This document shows positions 39,059 through 48,284 of a DNA stretch of 64,000 nucleotides, piece by piece. A program made the translations under genes and the position numbers. The notes beneath the pieces were generated by a model. The model was not told where the DNA came from. It searched no databases and worked only from the letters and a program-made list of their open reading frames with translations. The stretch is taken from contig NZ_CP043627.1 of assembly GCF_016804325.1 (NCBI RefSeq), forward strand, positions 853,001-917,000, in the 5' to 3' direction. Each line of letters opens with the position of its first letter. The first letter of the stretch is position 1. This DNA is from Methylobacterium aquaticum. GTDB taxonomy: Bacteria > Pseudomonadota > Alphaproteobacteria > Rhizobiales > Beijerinckiaceae.

Positions 39059-39211
39059 CAGGCGTGACCCGTCATGCCTTGTGGTGGATCGACTGGACCC
39101 CCGCGATGCGTCCGGGGCAACCCGCTCCCCCGGCCCACCGCCTTGCTTTTGCATCATTTTGCCTGCCCATGCTGCCCACGACGCGAGGGGCCGCGCCGGG
39201 CTTCCGCACGA

Positions 39212-39251
39212 CGATGCGAAATCCGGAAGATCACTTCCGGATTTCGCATCG
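39212..39251. repeat. 18-bp perfect palindrome upstream of nudC
   Basis: CGATGCGAAATCCGGAAG (39212-39229), a 4-base loop, then its exact complement (39234-39251). A related, looser dyad (AAATCCG…CGGATTT) follows at about 39279-39313. With family A and the GC hairpin it fills the 445-bp MFS-nudC gap, which holds no gene. It could influence nudC expression. Confidence 0.6.
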
Positions 39252-39334
39252 AAGCCCGCGCGGCGCCCGAGCGAAGCCGAAATCCGCATTGCGAAGCAAT
39301 CCGTCGGATTTCATATGATGCATGAGGTCCGATC

Positions 39335-40261
39335 TTGACCGCTTCCTCGCCCGCCTCCCTGGATCGCCTCGGCTACGCCCGGAGCCTGCTCGAGCGCCAT
39401 TCCGCCGAGCGCAGCGGCCCGACCCCGACGCTGGCGGACACGCCCGATGCGAGCCTGCTCCTGTTCTGCGGCGACGTGCCGGTGCTGCGGGTGAGGGAGG
39501 GCGGCGCCACCTGCCTGCTCGACCCGGCCGATGCGGCCCGGGCCGGGGCGCCGGCGCCCGAACTCTTCCTCGGCCGGGTCGGCGGGCGCCCGGCCTTCGC
39601 GGGGGCGCTGCCGGCCGATGCGGCGGCGCTCTTTTCAGACGATCCGGGCTACCGGGTGCTCGATGCCCGCTCGGTCGCCGTCGAGGGCGCGGTGCCGGCG
39701 CCCGAGATGGGGGTGCTCGCCACCGCGAAGTCGCTGCTGGGCTGGCACGCCCGCCACGGTTTCTGCGCCAATTGCGGCAACGCCACCACGCTCTCCTGCG
39801 GCGGCTTCCGGCGCGACTGCGCGAGTTGCGGCACCGAGCATTTCCCCCGCACCGATCCCGTGGTGATCATGCTGGTGACGCATGGCGATCGCTGCCTGCT
39901 CGGCCGCCAGGCCCGGTTCCTGCCGGGCGTCTATTCCTGCCTCGCGGGCTTCCTCGAGCCCGGCGAGACCATCGAGGATGCGGTGCGGCGCGAGACCTTC
40001 GAGGAGGCCGGGGTGCGGGTCGGCGCCGTGCGCTACCACCTCTCGCAGCCCTGGCCGTTCCCGTCCTCGCTGATGATCGGCTGCGAGGGCGAGGCCGAGG
40101 GCGACGCCCTGGTGCTCGACCGGACCGAGCTGGAGGATGCCCGCTGGTTCACCCGCGACGAGGTGCGGCTGATGCTGGAGCGCACCCACCCCGACGGCCT
40201 GATGACCCCGCCGCCGATGGCGATCGCCCATGCCCTGGTCCGCACCTTCGCGGAGCGCTGA
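39335..40261 (+). CDS. nudC: NADH pyrophosphatase / NAD-decapping Nudix hydrolase
   Basis: 308 residues. An N-terminal NUDIX-like domain is followed by a zinc ribbon (FCANCGNATTLSCGG and CASCGTEHFPR: four cysteines) and a Nudix domain with the box GFLEPGETIEDAVRRETFEE (catalytic REx2EE). NudC cleaves NAD(H) to NMN and AMP and removes NAD caps from RNA. The start is TTG at 39335 with GAGG eight bases upstream; no in-frame ATG is available near the conserved N-terminus. The DapA-like gene starts 3 bases after its stop. Confidence 0.95.
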   Translation: MTASSPASLDRLGYARSLLERHSAERSGPTPTLADTPDASLLLFCGDVPVLRVREGGATCLLDPADAARAGAPAPELFLGRVGGRPAFAGALPADAAALFSDDPGYRVLDARSVAVEGAVPAPEMGVLATAKSLLGWHARHGFCANCGNATTLSCGGFRRDCASCGTEHFPRTDPVVIMLVTHGDRCLLGRQARFLPGVYSCLAGFLEPGETIEDAVRRETFEEAGVRVGAVRYHLSQPWPFPSSLMIGCEGEAEGDALVLDRTELEDARWFTRDEVRLMLERTHPDGLMTPPPMAIAHALVRTFAER

Positions 40262-40264
40262 GAC

Positions 40265-41161
40265 ATGGCGCGGTTCCACGGCATCATCCCCTATCTCGTC
40301 ACCCCGCTCGATGCCGAGGGGCGGGTCGAGGCCGGGGTGATGGCCTCGCTCTGCGACGACCTGATCGCCGCCGGCATCCACGGCCTGACGCCGCTCGGCT
40401 CGACCGGCGAGTTCGCCTATCTCGACGAGGCGCAGAAGCGCGAGACCGTGGCGGCGGTGGTGGCCGCCGCCGGGGGCCGGGTGCCGGTCCTGCCCGGCGT
40501 CGCCTCGACGGCGATCCGCGGCGCGGTCGCGCAGGCGAAGGCCTGCCGGGCGGCGGGGGCGGACGGGATCGTGCTGATCCTCGACGCCTACTTCCCGCTG
40601 ACGGAGGCGGAGGTCGAGCGCTACTTCCTGTCTGTAGCCGACGCCACCGACCTGCCGATCATCCTCTACACCAACCCGAACTTCCAGCGCGCCGACCTCT
40701 CGGTCGCCTCGATCGCGCGGCTCGCCCGGCACCCGAACATCGTCGGCATCAAGGACGCCTCGACCAATACCGGGCGGCTGCTCTCGATCCTCAATCGCGT
40801 CGGCGACGACCTCGACGTCTTCGCCGCCTCCTCGCACATCGCCGCGAGCGTGATGATGCTCGGCGGCAAGGGCTGGTTTGCGGGGCCGGCCTGCGTCATC
40901 CCGCGGGACTGCCTGGCACTCTACCGGTTGTGCCGGGAGGAGCGGTGGACGGAGGCGGTGGCGTTGCAGAAGCGGGTCTGGGCCTTCAACGAGGTGTTTG
41001 CCCGCTACAACCTCGCGGCCTGCGTCAAGGCGGCGCTCCAGATGCAGGGCTACGCCGTCGGCAATCCGGTGCCGCCCCAGAGCCCGGCCTCGCCGGAGGC
41101 GCGCACGGCCATCGCGGCGGCGCTTGCCGCGGTGAGTGACGGCCCGCCGTCGCATCCTTGA
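40265..41161 (+). CDS. DapA-family (dihydrodipicolinate synthase/NAL) aldolase
   Basis: A 298-residue class I TIM-barrel lyase. The Schiff-base lysine is in NIVGIKDAS, the catalytic tyrosine in ILYTNP, and the substrate loop reads PLGSTGEF. These define the DapA/N-acetylneuraminate lyase superfamily, but not the substrate. Since it sits in an operon with nudC and an inositol-monophosphatase-like gene rather than with lysine genes, a catabolic keto-acid aldolase is as likely as 4-hydroxy-tetrahydrodipicolinate synthase. Confidence 0.88.
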   Translation: MARFHGIIPYLVTPLDAEGRVEAGVMASLCDDLIAAGIHGLTPLGSTGEFAYLDEAQKRETVAAVVAAAGGRVPVLPGVASTAIRGAVAQAKACRAAGADGIVLILDAYFPLTEAEVERYFLSVADATDLPIILYTNPNFQRADLSVASIARLARHPNIVGIKDASTNTGRLLSILNRVGDDLDVFAASSHIAASVMMLGGKGWFAGPACVIPRDCLALYRLCREERWTEAVALQKRVWAFNEVFARYNLAACVKAALQMQGYAVGNPVPPQSPASPEARTAIAAALAAVSDGPPSHP

Positions 41162-41223
41162 GATCTTTGCCTGACATCACCGGCCGTGCAGGACGGCCGC
41201 ATTCCCCTGTCGAAGGACCGATC

Positions 41224-42021
41224 ATGACCATCGATGCCGCCCGTGCGCGCTACGACGCCGCCCTCGCCATCGCCCGCGCCGCCGGCGAGACCGCCCTCGG
41301 GTTCTTCCATGCCCGCGACGAACTGGTGATCGAGCAGAAGAGCGATGCCCAGGATCTCGTCTCGCAGGCCGACCGCGAGGTCGAATTGCTGATCCGCGCC
41401 CGCATCGCCGAGGCCTTCCCGGAGGACGGCGTGATCGGCGAGGAGCACGCCCCGGTCCCGAGCCGGTCGGGCTATACCTGGGTGGTCGATCCGATCGACG
41501 GCACCAGCCCGTTCCTCAACGGCCAGCCGAACTGGTGCGTGTCGATCGGCATCCGCGGGCCCGAGGGGCTGGTGGTCGGCGTGATCGAGGCGCCGGTCCT
41601 GCGCGAGACCTATGCCGGGTTGGCGGGGCAGGGGGCGTCCGTCAACGGCCGGCCCCTGCGGGTCGATCCCGCGGCGGTGCTGACCTCCGCCAATATCGGC
41701 TTCGGCGCCACCCAGAAGACCCCCGCGGCGGAAGCCGCCGCCTTCGTGCGCGGCCTCTACGACGAGGGCGGGGTGCTGTTCCGCAACGGCTCGGGCGCCC
41801 TGATGCTGGCCTACGTCGCCGCCGGGCGGCTCGCCGGCTACTACGATCCCGGCCTCAACGCCTGGGACTGCTATGCCGGTTTGCTCCTGGTGCGCGAGGC
41901 CGGCGGCGTCGCCGAGTATCTCGGCTCCGACGACATGCTCACCGGCGGGCTGCTCTATTCCGGCACGCCCGCGGTGGTGGCGGATCTGCGCCGGCTGGGG
42001 GAGGCGTCGCGGCGGGGGTGA
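41224..42021 (+). CDS. Inositol monophosphatase-family phosphatase
   Basis: A 265-residue Mg-dependent, Li-sensitive-type phosphatase. Metal ligands are visible in IGEEHA (Glu) and WVVDPIDGTSPFLNG (Asp-x-Ile-Asp-Gly-Thr), and the C-terminal NAWDCYAGLLLVREAGG motif is complete. The family contains inositol-1-phosphatases (SuhB), histidinol-phosphatases (HisN) and 3'-phosphoadenosine phosphatases; sequence alone does not decide. The ATG at 41224 is chosen at the family N-terminus. It is the third gene of the nudC run, 62 bases after the DapA-like gene. Confidence 0.9.
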   Translation: MTIDAARARYDAALAIARAAGETALGFFHARDELVIEQKSDAQDLVSQADREVELLIRARIAEAFPEDGVIGEEHAPVPSRSGYTWVVDPIDGTSPFLNGQPNWCVSIGIRGPEGLVVGVIEAPVLRETYAGLAGQGASVNGRPLRVDPAAVLTSANIGFGATQKTPAAEAAAFVRGLYDEGGVLFRNGSGALMLAYVAAGRLAGYYDPGLNAWDCYAGLLLVREAGGVAEYLGSDDMLTGGLLYSGTPAVVADLRRLGEASRRG

Positions 42022-42065
42022 GGGACGGGCGCCAGGCCTGTTCGAGCGGGCCGGCGGAAATGAAT

Positions 42066-42118
42066 CCCTCGATGTCATCCCGGGTTCCGCTTTCGCGGCC
42101 CCGGGATGACATCGAGGG
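42066..42118. terminator. 19-bp perfect hairpin between convergent operons
   Basis: CCCTCGATGTCATCCCGGG (42066-42084), a 15-base loop, then its exact complement (42100-42118). It lies between the IMPase-like gene and the oppositely oriented DUF3325 gene, so it may terminate both. The GTCATCCCGGG…CCCGGGATGAC core is a short form of repeat family C. Confidence 0.6.
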
Positions 42119-42175
42119 TTTCAGAGCCGTCAGCTTGTGTACGGGATCGATCGGCGCAACCGCTCAATCAGGCCC

Positions 42176-42511
42176 TCAGGTCAGCGACCCGAGCGCCACG
42201 GCAAGCGCCACCGCCGCCGCGAGCGGCGCCATCCAGAGCAGCGCCCGTGGCCGGTACGACTGGACGACGACCAGGAGAAGACCCGCCCCGATCAGCGATC
42301 CGAGCCAATGGACGGGTCCGAAATTCCAGCCGTCGAGGCGGATCGCCGCGGCCAGCGACAGGCCGATCAGCGCCCAGCCGGCGATGCGCAAGGCGAGTAC
42401 GCGCCTGCGGTCGGGCGGGCCCGCCCACAGGGCCTGGTGGTGCCGGGCCATGCTGAGGCACAGCGCGGTGAGCCCGAGGAAGCCGAGGCCGGATCCGATC
42501 AGCAGCGTCAT
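42176..42511 (-). CDS. DUF3325-type small membrane protein
   Basis: 111 residues with three to four hydrophobic helices (MTLLIGSGLGFLGLTALCLS, then GWALIGLSLAAAI and GSLIGAGLLLVVVQ). Its ATG overlaps the PepSY gene stop by four bases (ATGA), so it is translationally coupled. Proteins of this kind are commonly the last gene of TonB-receptor/PepSY iron operons. Function unknown. Confidence 0.82.
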   Translation of the reverse strand: MTLLIGSGLGFLGLTALCLSMARHHQALWAGPPDRRRVLALRIAGWALIGLSLAAAIRLDGWNFGPVHWLGSLIGAGLLLVVVQSYRPRALLWMAPLAAAVALAVALGSLT

Positions 42512-44061
42512 GCCCGCCCCATCTGCGGCACCGGCCCGTCCGCCATCCGCCGCGCCCGTCGCGGTGCGGAAAAGCGCGCGACCTTGTGCGAGACGAGGGC
42601 GAAGCCGGCGGCGAGCGCCAGCAGGGCGGCGTCGAAGCCGAGGAACCAGGCCGGATCGTCCCAGAGCGTCCGGGCGGTGGCGATGTCGGCGAGCACCACC
42701 GCGACGAACAGGCACGCCACGAGGCCGAGCGCCCCGCGCCAGGCTTGACGCGGCGCCGGCCACGCCCCGGCGAGCGCCACCGCGATCCAGGCGGCGAAGA
42801 ATACACGCACCTCCCACTCGGCGCGGCCCCCGAGATCGAGGGGCAGGAGCCGGTTGGCGAGGAAGTAGGCGGCGATTCCGGCCGGCAGGCCCGCGATGGT
42901 GCCGAGGTTGAGCGCCTGGACGAGGCGCCAGCCGGGCCCCGCCGCGGCCCCGGCCTTCGGCAGCCGCGCCACATTCCACAGCACCAGGCCGGTCCCCACC
43001 ATGGCGCAGCCCATCAGCCCGCACAGGAAGAACAGCACCCGCAATGCCGCCCCGGCGAAATGCGCCTCGTGCAGGCCGACCATCGTGGTGAAGGTCTTGG
43101 CGGCCGGGCGCAGACCCCCGGACAGCACCTCGACCACCGCGCCGCTCGTGCCCGCGAAGGCGACCTGCGGGTGCTCGTGCGAGAGGCCGTGCGGCTCCTC
43201 GAACACCGCCACCACGGTGGAATTCGCGTCGCGCGGGTTGGCGATGGTGAGCCGCTCCAGTTTTTCCGGAACGGTCGCCAGGGCCTTCGCCACCATCGGC
43301 CCGACCGGGGCGAGGGTGCCGGGCTCGCCCGCGGGCGGGCGGGCCTTCGTGATCTGGCCGGTCTCGGCGTAATAGGCGAAGGCATCGCCCTTGTAGGCCG
43401 TCGTGACGCCCCAGGGCATGTACATCACCGCCAGGGTGACCACGCCCGTATAGGTGATCATCAGGTGGAACGGCAGCGCCAGCACGCCGCTGACGTTGTG
43501 GGCATCGAGCCAGCCGCGCTGCGCCGCCTTGTCCCGGCGCAGGGTGAAGAAATCGGAGACGATGCGCCGGTGGGTGACGATGCCGCTCACCAGCGCCACC
43601 AGCATCACCATCGCGCAGATCCCGACGATCCAGCGGCCCCAGAGCGGGGGTAGATTCAGCTCGAAGTGGAAGCGGTAGAAGAACTCTCCGCCACGGGTCG
43701 CCCGCAGCGCGGCGGGCGCGCCGGTCTGCGGATCGAGGAGGACGTGGCCCGGCGGCGTGCCGGGCGCGTTGCGCCAGAAGAGTTCGACGAGGGGCCGCTC
43801 CGGCGTCGGCAGGCCGACGAACCACGTCCGCGCGTGCCCGGCATGGGCTTGCAGGTGCGCCACCGCGAGGTCGGCCGAGGCCGCGAGCGTTTCGGGCCCG
43901 ATCGTGGCGTGCCGCGTCAGCTCCGGCTGCATCCAGCGCGAGATCTCGGCCCGGTAATAGGTCGCGGTGCCGGTGACGAACACGGCGAACAGCACCCAGC
44001 CGACGATCAGGCCGGACCACGTGTGCAGCCAGGCCATGGACTGGCGAAAACCCTGCTTCAT
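42508..44061 (-). CDS. PepSY-associated membrane protein (iron-regulated, siderophore reductase-like)
   Basis: 517 residues. It starts with a helix (MAWLHTWSGLIVGWVLFAVF) and has four main membrane segments separated by a large periplasmic PepSY region. Conserved helix histidines (WLHTW, FHLMITYTGVV, LHEAHFAGAALRVLF) could bind haem. The PepSY_TM family includes FoxB-type inner-membrane siderophore reductases. Given the TonB receptor upstream I infer reductive iron release from an imported siderophore. It is separated from DUF3649 by a family B repeat. Confidence 0.88.
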   Translation of the reverse strand: MKQGFRQSMAWLHTWSGLIVGWVLFAVFVTGTATYYRAEISRWMQPELTRHATIGPETLAASADLAVAHLQAHAGHARTWFVGLPTPERPLVELFWRNAPGTPPGHVLLDPQTGAPAALRATRGGEFFYRFHFELNLPPLWGRWIVGICAMVMLVALVSGIVTHRRIVSDFFTLRRDKAAQRGWLDAHNVSGVLALPFHLMITYTGVVTLAVMYMPWGVTTAYKGDAFAYYAETGQITKARPPAGEPGTLAPVGPMVAKALATVPEKLERLTIANPRDANSTVVAVFEEPHGLSHEHPQVAFAGTSGAVVEVLSGGLRPAAKTFTTMVGLHEAHFAGAALRVLFFLCGLMGCAMVGTGLVLWNVARLPKAGAAAGPGWRLVQALNLGTIAGLPAGIAAYFLANRLLPLDLGGRAEWEVRVFFAAWIAVALAGAWPAPRQAWRGALGLVACLFVAVVLADIATARTLWDDPAWFLGFDAALLALAAGFALVSHKVARFSAPRRARRMADGPVPQMGRA

Positions 44062-44120
44062 GGCGCAAGTCTCGGGCTGTTCTCGATCGGAGCAAAACTA
44101 TTCAGGTGTCTCTGTTCGAT

Positions 44121-44270
44121 CCAACCCGCGACCTCATCCTGAGGTGCGGACGATCGATGATCGCTGAGCCTCGAAGGAGGGCTCGAGAGATCGCTGCGCC
44201 TCCTGGAGCCCTCCTTCGAGGTCAGTCCATCTTCGATGGACTGACACCTCAGGATGAGGTCGCGGGTGGG
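44121..44270. repeat. Solo family B palindrome inside the siderophore operon
   Basis: 150 bp from CCAACCCGCG to CGCGGGTGGG with the standard family B arms. It lacks GAGCCTGTTTGAGC ends. It sits between the DUF3649 and PepSY genes, both on the minus strand. Confidence 0.8.
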
Positions 44271-44300
44271 AGAGACGGGGACATCCATGGGCGCGGGCTC

Positions 44301-44609
44301 TCAGGGTGCGTGTCCGAGCGGGAAGAGCCCGATGACGGCGAGGAGAGCCACGCCGAGCAGACAAGCGATCCCGCCGACGATCGCGGCGGCCCGCCCGAGC
44401 GAGCGGGCCGCGAAGACGACGACCACGATGCCCACCATGATGGCGAAGCTCGCGAGCGTCGCCGTCGTCACGGCCTCCGCCCGGGGCATCGGCAGGATCA
44501 GGGAGAGGAGGGCGGTCGCGAGGCCTGCGACCCCGTAGCCGCCGCCTGCCGCGAGGACGACGCGTGCGGCCACCGCGGCCCGGTCCGAGAGCGTGGGTGA
44601 GCGGGTCAT
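44301..44609 (-). CDS. DUF3649-type small membrane protein
   Basis: 102 residues with three hydrophobic helices (about 13-38, 46-68 and 73-96). It starts 9 bases after the TonB receptor stop, so it is cotranscribed. DUF3649 proteins regularly accompany PepSY and DUF3325 genes in siderophore-uptake operons. The biochemical role is unknown. Confidence 0.82.
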   Translation of the reverse strand: MTRSPTLSDRAAVAARVVLAAGGGYGVAGLATALLSLILPMPRAEAVTTATLASFAIMVGIVVVVFAARSLGRAAAIVGGIACLLGVALLAVIGLFPLGHAP

Positions 44610-44618
44610 CTCGCCCCC

Positions 44619-46982
44619 TTACCAGCGGTAACGCAGGGTCGCATAGACCGTGCGCGGCAGGCCGTAGAAGCAGCTCGCGTAGGAGAAGCAGCCGGTCACG
44701 GTGCGGTCGTCGAGGAGGTTCTGGGCGTTGACCTGGAGGTCGAAGCCGGTGAGCGTCGGGCTCAGGTGCTTGAGGTCGTAGCGCGCCACCGCGTCGACCA
44801 GCACGGCTTCCGGCACCCGGAAGGTGTTGGCCGGGTCGCCCCAGGAGCCGCCGAGATAGCGAAAACCGCCGCCGAGGCTCAGGCCCAGGAGCGGGCCGGA
44901 CTGGAACGTGTAATCGACGAACAGCGAGGCGGTGCGGTCCGGCACCTGGACCGGGCGCAGGCCCACGATCGGCACGTTCCGGCCGGTGACTTGGTTGAGG
45001 GTCGTGTTGGTGTCGCGGGTGTTGCGCACGTCGAGGAAGGACACGCCGCCGACGAGGTTCAGCCCCTCGGCCAGCGTCGCGCGGGCCTCGAACTCGACGC
45101 CCTGCACGCCGATCTCGCCGGTCTGGAGGCTGAAGGTCGGGCCGTTCACCGGGTCCGGCGTCAGGGTGTTCGAGCGCTTGATGTCGAAGGCGGCGGCCGT
45201 GAGCAGGATGTCGGTGCCCGGCGGCTGGTATTTGATGCCGGCCTCGTATTGCCGGCTTGAGATCGGGTCCGGGATGCGCCCGGTCGTACCGAAGGCCGGG
45301 TCGTAGATGCGCCCGCTCGCGATCGGCTCGAACGCCTCGCTGTAGGAGACGTAAGGCGCCACCCCGCCGTCGAAGCGGTAGAGCAGGCTCGCCCGGTAGG
45401 TGAACGCGTCGGAGGGCACGTCCTGGAACGTGACGGCGCCGGTGGCGAGCGTCCGGGTCGGCCCGTTGGTCCGCGCCGTGTCGTAGCGCCCGCCCAGCGT
45501 CAGGACCAGGCGGTCGATCTTGATCTGGTCCTGGAGATAGACGCCGGTCTGCTGCGCGGTGATGCGGGCATTGCTGGTGAAGCCCGGCACGGGAATGGTC
45601 ATGTCGTAGTTCGGCGTCAGCGCATTGAGGTCGGGCGCGGCCGGGAAGGGCGTCGAGAGCGTGCGGGTCTTGATCGTCTGGTGGTCGACGCCGAACAGGG
45701 CGGTGTGGGCGAGGGGCCCGGTCTCGAACTTCGCCTCGACGTAATTGTCCATCGTGTAGGCGTCGATCGCTACGTCGGTGGCGATGCGCGAGCGGTTGAT
45801 CAGCGGTCCCGTCGTCAGCGCCGTGGCCGGGAAGAGCGGGGTGTTGCCGCTGAAGGCGCCGTAGACGCTGCGGTACTGCCCTTCCGTCCGCAGGAAGCGG
45901 CCCGAGGAGTGGAAGCGGAAGGCGTCGTCGAAGCGGTGGTCGAGGATGTAGGTCGCCGCGGCTTGCGTGCGGTCGGACTGCTCGAAGTTGCGGTCGCCGT
46001 CGTAGAAATCGACCGGCAGGCGCCCGACGATGCCGTTGCCGAAATTGCGCGGGAACACCGTGCCGAAGGCCGGGAAGCCGCCGTAGAAGCCCGAGAACGG
46101 GTCGCGCTGGTAGAGGCCGAGCACCGTGAGCGAGGTGTCGGAGGAGGGGCGCCAGGTCAGGCTCGGCTGGATGAAGGCGCGCTCGACCCGGGTCGTCACC
46201 GCGGGCCCGTCGCCGTTCCACCCTAAGCCCGTCACCCGGTAGGCGAATTCCTCCGAGCCCGGAATCGTCGTCTCCGAGGTGATCGGCCCGCCGACGTCGA
46301 AGCCGCCGCGCACCTCGCTGAAGCCGCCGCCCTGGACGAAGACCTCGCCGTGGCGGACGAATTGCGGCATCTTCGACGTGAGGTTGACGATGCCGCCGGG
46401 GCCGGACTGGCCGTAGAGCACCGAGGCCGGGCCCTTGACGATGTCGATCCGCTCGATCCGGTAGGGATCGACCGACGGGAAGGCGTCGCGGGAGGTCGGC
46501 AGGCGCATCCCGTCGAGGAAGAGCGGCGCGGTGAAGCCGCGGATCGCGAACTGCTCCAGCCGGGTCCCGCCGGCGCCGCCGCGCTGCTCGGTGGTCACGC
46601 TCGGGCTGTAGCGCAGGGCCTGGTTGATGGTGAGCGCGTTCTGGTCCTCGATCTGCTCGCGGCCGATGACGGTGATCGACTGTGCGGTCTCGAGGATCGG
46701 GGTGTCGGTCTTGGTCGCCACCACGCTGCGCGCGGCGACGTAGCCGGGGACCGGCCCGCGCGCCCCACCCGGTTGCGTCCCGGCGGCGGTCGCCGCGACG
46801 GGACGGGCGGCGCCCGCGACGCTGATCGTCTCGAGGGCGATCTCGGCGGCGGTCCCGGCCCCCTGGCCGCGGGCTGCCACGATCACGCCGGACGACAGCA
46901 CCACCCCCGACAGGAGCGACCGGGTCAGCCGGCGCCCCGCGCGCGAGAGGGGGGAGGCACGACGCGACGACGGAACGGGCAT
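44619..46982 (-). CDS. TonB-dependent ferric-siderophore receptor (FhuA/FoxA-like)
   Basis: 787 residues. A signal peptide (about 1-40, RRLTRSLLSGVVLSSGVIVA) is followed by a plug domain (TDTPILETAQSITVIGREQI; GPASVLYGQSGPGGIVNLTSK) and a 22-strand barrel ending in TLRYRW with the C-terminal aromatic residue needed for outer-membrane insertion. Such receptors import hydroxamate siderophores using TonB energy. The start at 46982 is chosen for the signal peptide; a longer frame to 47072 adds unlikely sequence. It heads the operon with DUF3649, PepSY and DUF3325. No siderophore ABC importer is present. Confidence 0.93.
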   Translation of the reverse strand: MPVPSSRRASPLSRAGRRLTRSLLSGVVLSSGVIVAARGQGAGTAAEIALETISVAGAARPVAATAAGTQPGGARGPVPGYVAARSVVATKTDTPILETAQSITVIGREQIEDQNALTINQALRYSPSVTTEQRGGAGGTRLEQFAIRGFTAPLFLDGMRLPTSRDAFPSVDPYRIERIDIVKGPASVLYGQSGPGGIVNLTSKMPQFVRHGEVFVQGGGFSEVRGGFDVGGPITSETTIPGSEEFAYRVTGLGWNGDGPAVTTRVERAFIQPSLTWRPSSDTSLTVLGLYQRDPFSGFYGGFPAFGTVFPRNFGNGIVGRLPVDFYDGDRNFEQSDRTQAAATYILDHRFDDAFRFHSSGRFLRTEGQYRSVYGAFSGNTPLFPATALTTGPLINRSRIATDVAIDAYTMDNYVEAKFETGPLAHTALFGVDHQTIKTRTLSTPFPAAPDLNALTPNYDMTIPVPGFTSNARITAQQTGVYLQDQIKIDRLVLTLGGRYDTARTNGPTRTLATGAVTFQDVPSDAFTYRASLLYRFDGGVAPYVSYSEAFEPIASGRIYDPAFGTTGRIPDPISSRQYEAGIKYQPPGTDILLTAAAFDIKRSNTLTPDPVNGPTFSLQTGEIGVQGVEFEARATLAEGLNLVGGVSFLDVRNTRDTNTTLNQVTGRNVPIVGLRPVQVPDRTASLFVDYTFQSGPLLGLSLGGGFRYLGGSWGDPANTFRVPEAVLVDAVARYDLKHLSPTLTGFDLQVNAQNLLDDRTVTGCFSYASCFYGLPRTVYATLRYRW

Positions 46983-47522
46983 GACGAAATCCAGGACGAG
47001 CGGGAGCGCGGGCCGCGGCCAGCAACCCCGGAGGCAGAACGGAGGCGACTGCTGCTGGAAACCGAATGGCAAAATCGTCTGGTGCTAACAAGAACTATGT
47101 TTTTTAGCTATTACAATGAGAGTATCTGCGGGTTTCTGCCTGTCGACAATGCATGTGTTGACGGAAATCTTGATTCGTTCCGGGCAAGCTCCGGTCAAGT
47201 GCCCGAGAGAAGGGACATCGCCCGGAGCGCCGAGCGGCCGGCACGGGCGGATTCCCGACGCAGGGTCATGCGGGACTTCGCCCGGACCGGTTAATCCGAA
47301 AGACATAGGCGATGCCGCATCGGCGCGTATGGCCGGTCGCGGGGAGGCCCGGATGGTCGTTCAGGTCGAGAGATGACGCCCGGTGCAGCGATGCGTTGCA
47401 TCCGATCCTCGCCTGTTGACGGGCGAGCCGCGATCGGTCCGATGATGCGCCCTGCCGGATCCGCATCGCCGAGCGCCCCTGCGCGTCCGCGGATTCGGCT
47501 CGACGGATTTCGCACCCGCCGT
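46983..47522. other. Upstream region of the TonB receptor
   Basis: 540 bases without a convincing gene. An AT-rich patch at 47083-47130 (AACTATGTTTTTTAGCTATT) is the best promoter candidate for the receptor operon. I looked for Fur/Mur, RirA and Irr boxes and saw no clear match. The rest is ordinary GC-rich DNA. Confidence 0.4.
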
Positions 47523-47616
47523 GTCATTCCGGGGCCGCGCAGCGGAGCCCGGAATCCAGACACTCGGGTGGGACAGGATGAAGCGGGACGAGATCCGCCT
47601 ATTTTCCGATCTATCA

Positions 47617-48129
47617 GAGCTTGTTTGAGCGGGATTTTCTATAAATTATTTGAGTGAGGCGAGATAATCTCGTCCTCTGACCTCATCATGAGAGCCTGTT
47701 TGAGCAGGATTCCCACCCAAGACTTGAGGCGGGCTGGATCATCCTACCCGCTAACCTCATCCTGAGGTGCGAACGAAGTGAGCCTCGAAGGAGGGCTCCA
47801 GGGATCGCGGAGGCTTCTGGAGCCCTCCTTCGAGGTGTTAGTCGATCTGCGATCGACTAACACCTCAGGATGAGGTGGAAGGGTAGGATATCTCCTGATT
47901 TTTCTCAGTTTTTGTCAAATCACGTTGCTCAAACAGGCTCTGAGGTGCTGCGAAGCAGCCTCGAAGGAGGGCTCCAGGGGTCGCGGAGGCTTCTGGAAGC
48001 CTCCTTCGAGGTCAGTCGATCTCCGATCGCGTGCGATCTCTGATCGCCAACACCTCAGGATGAGGTGGACAGATAGGATATCCCATGATCCCCCTCTGTT
48101 TGGTCGGACCGATCCGCTCAAACAGGCTC
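47617..48129. mobile_element. Outer MITE-like element (interrupted by an inner copy)
   Basis: Left end GAGCTTGTTTGAGC, preceded by TCA (47614-47616). Right end GCTCAAACAGGCTC, followed by CCA (48130-48132), a one-mismatch duplication. Its family B core is split: ACCTCATCATGA lies left of the inner element and GAGGTGCTGCGAAGC right of it. Confidence 0.78.
47692..47940. mobile_element. Inner MITE-like element with perfect 14-bp inverted ends
   Basis: 249 bp, GAGCCTGTTTGAGC to GCTCAAACAGGCTC, flanked by TGA on each side (47689-47691 and 47941-47943). The interior has a complete family B palindrome (about 47756-47874). The perfect ends and exact duplication suggest it is the youngest element in this nest. 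Confidence 0.82.
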
Positions 48130-48284
48130 CCAGCGGTTCTGGCTTCCGGGCTCCGCTGCGCGGCCCCGGAATGACGCAGACGGTGTCGATATGGTCGAGA
48201 CAATCGAAGCCTGGATTCATCGAAGCATCGTCTTCGGCGAACCGGCATCCACCGTGCCGACCCACGCTCCAGACCGCACGCCCG

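Larger units (their letters stand above)
47523..48175. repeat. Repeat family C copy interrupted by nested elements
   Basis: The left arm is GTCATTCCGGGGCCGCGCAG at 47523 and the right arm ends GCGGCCCCGGAATGAC at 48175. Removing 47617-48132 rejoins TTCCGATCTATCA with GCGGTTCTGG, which aligns base for base with the intact family C copy (TTCTGAACCATCC, GCGGCTCTGG at 10583-10718). It is thus the host of two successive insertions. Confidence 0.8.

Noticed and set aside
47083..47130. Possible Fur/Irr/RirA box upstream of the TonB receptor
   Set aside because: AT-rich and well placed, but no clear dyad matching any of the known alphaproteobacterial iron boxes.
47116..47376. 86-codon open frame upstream of the TonB receptor
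   Set aside because: No ribosome site, biased composition and overlap with the likely promoter; not supported as a gene.
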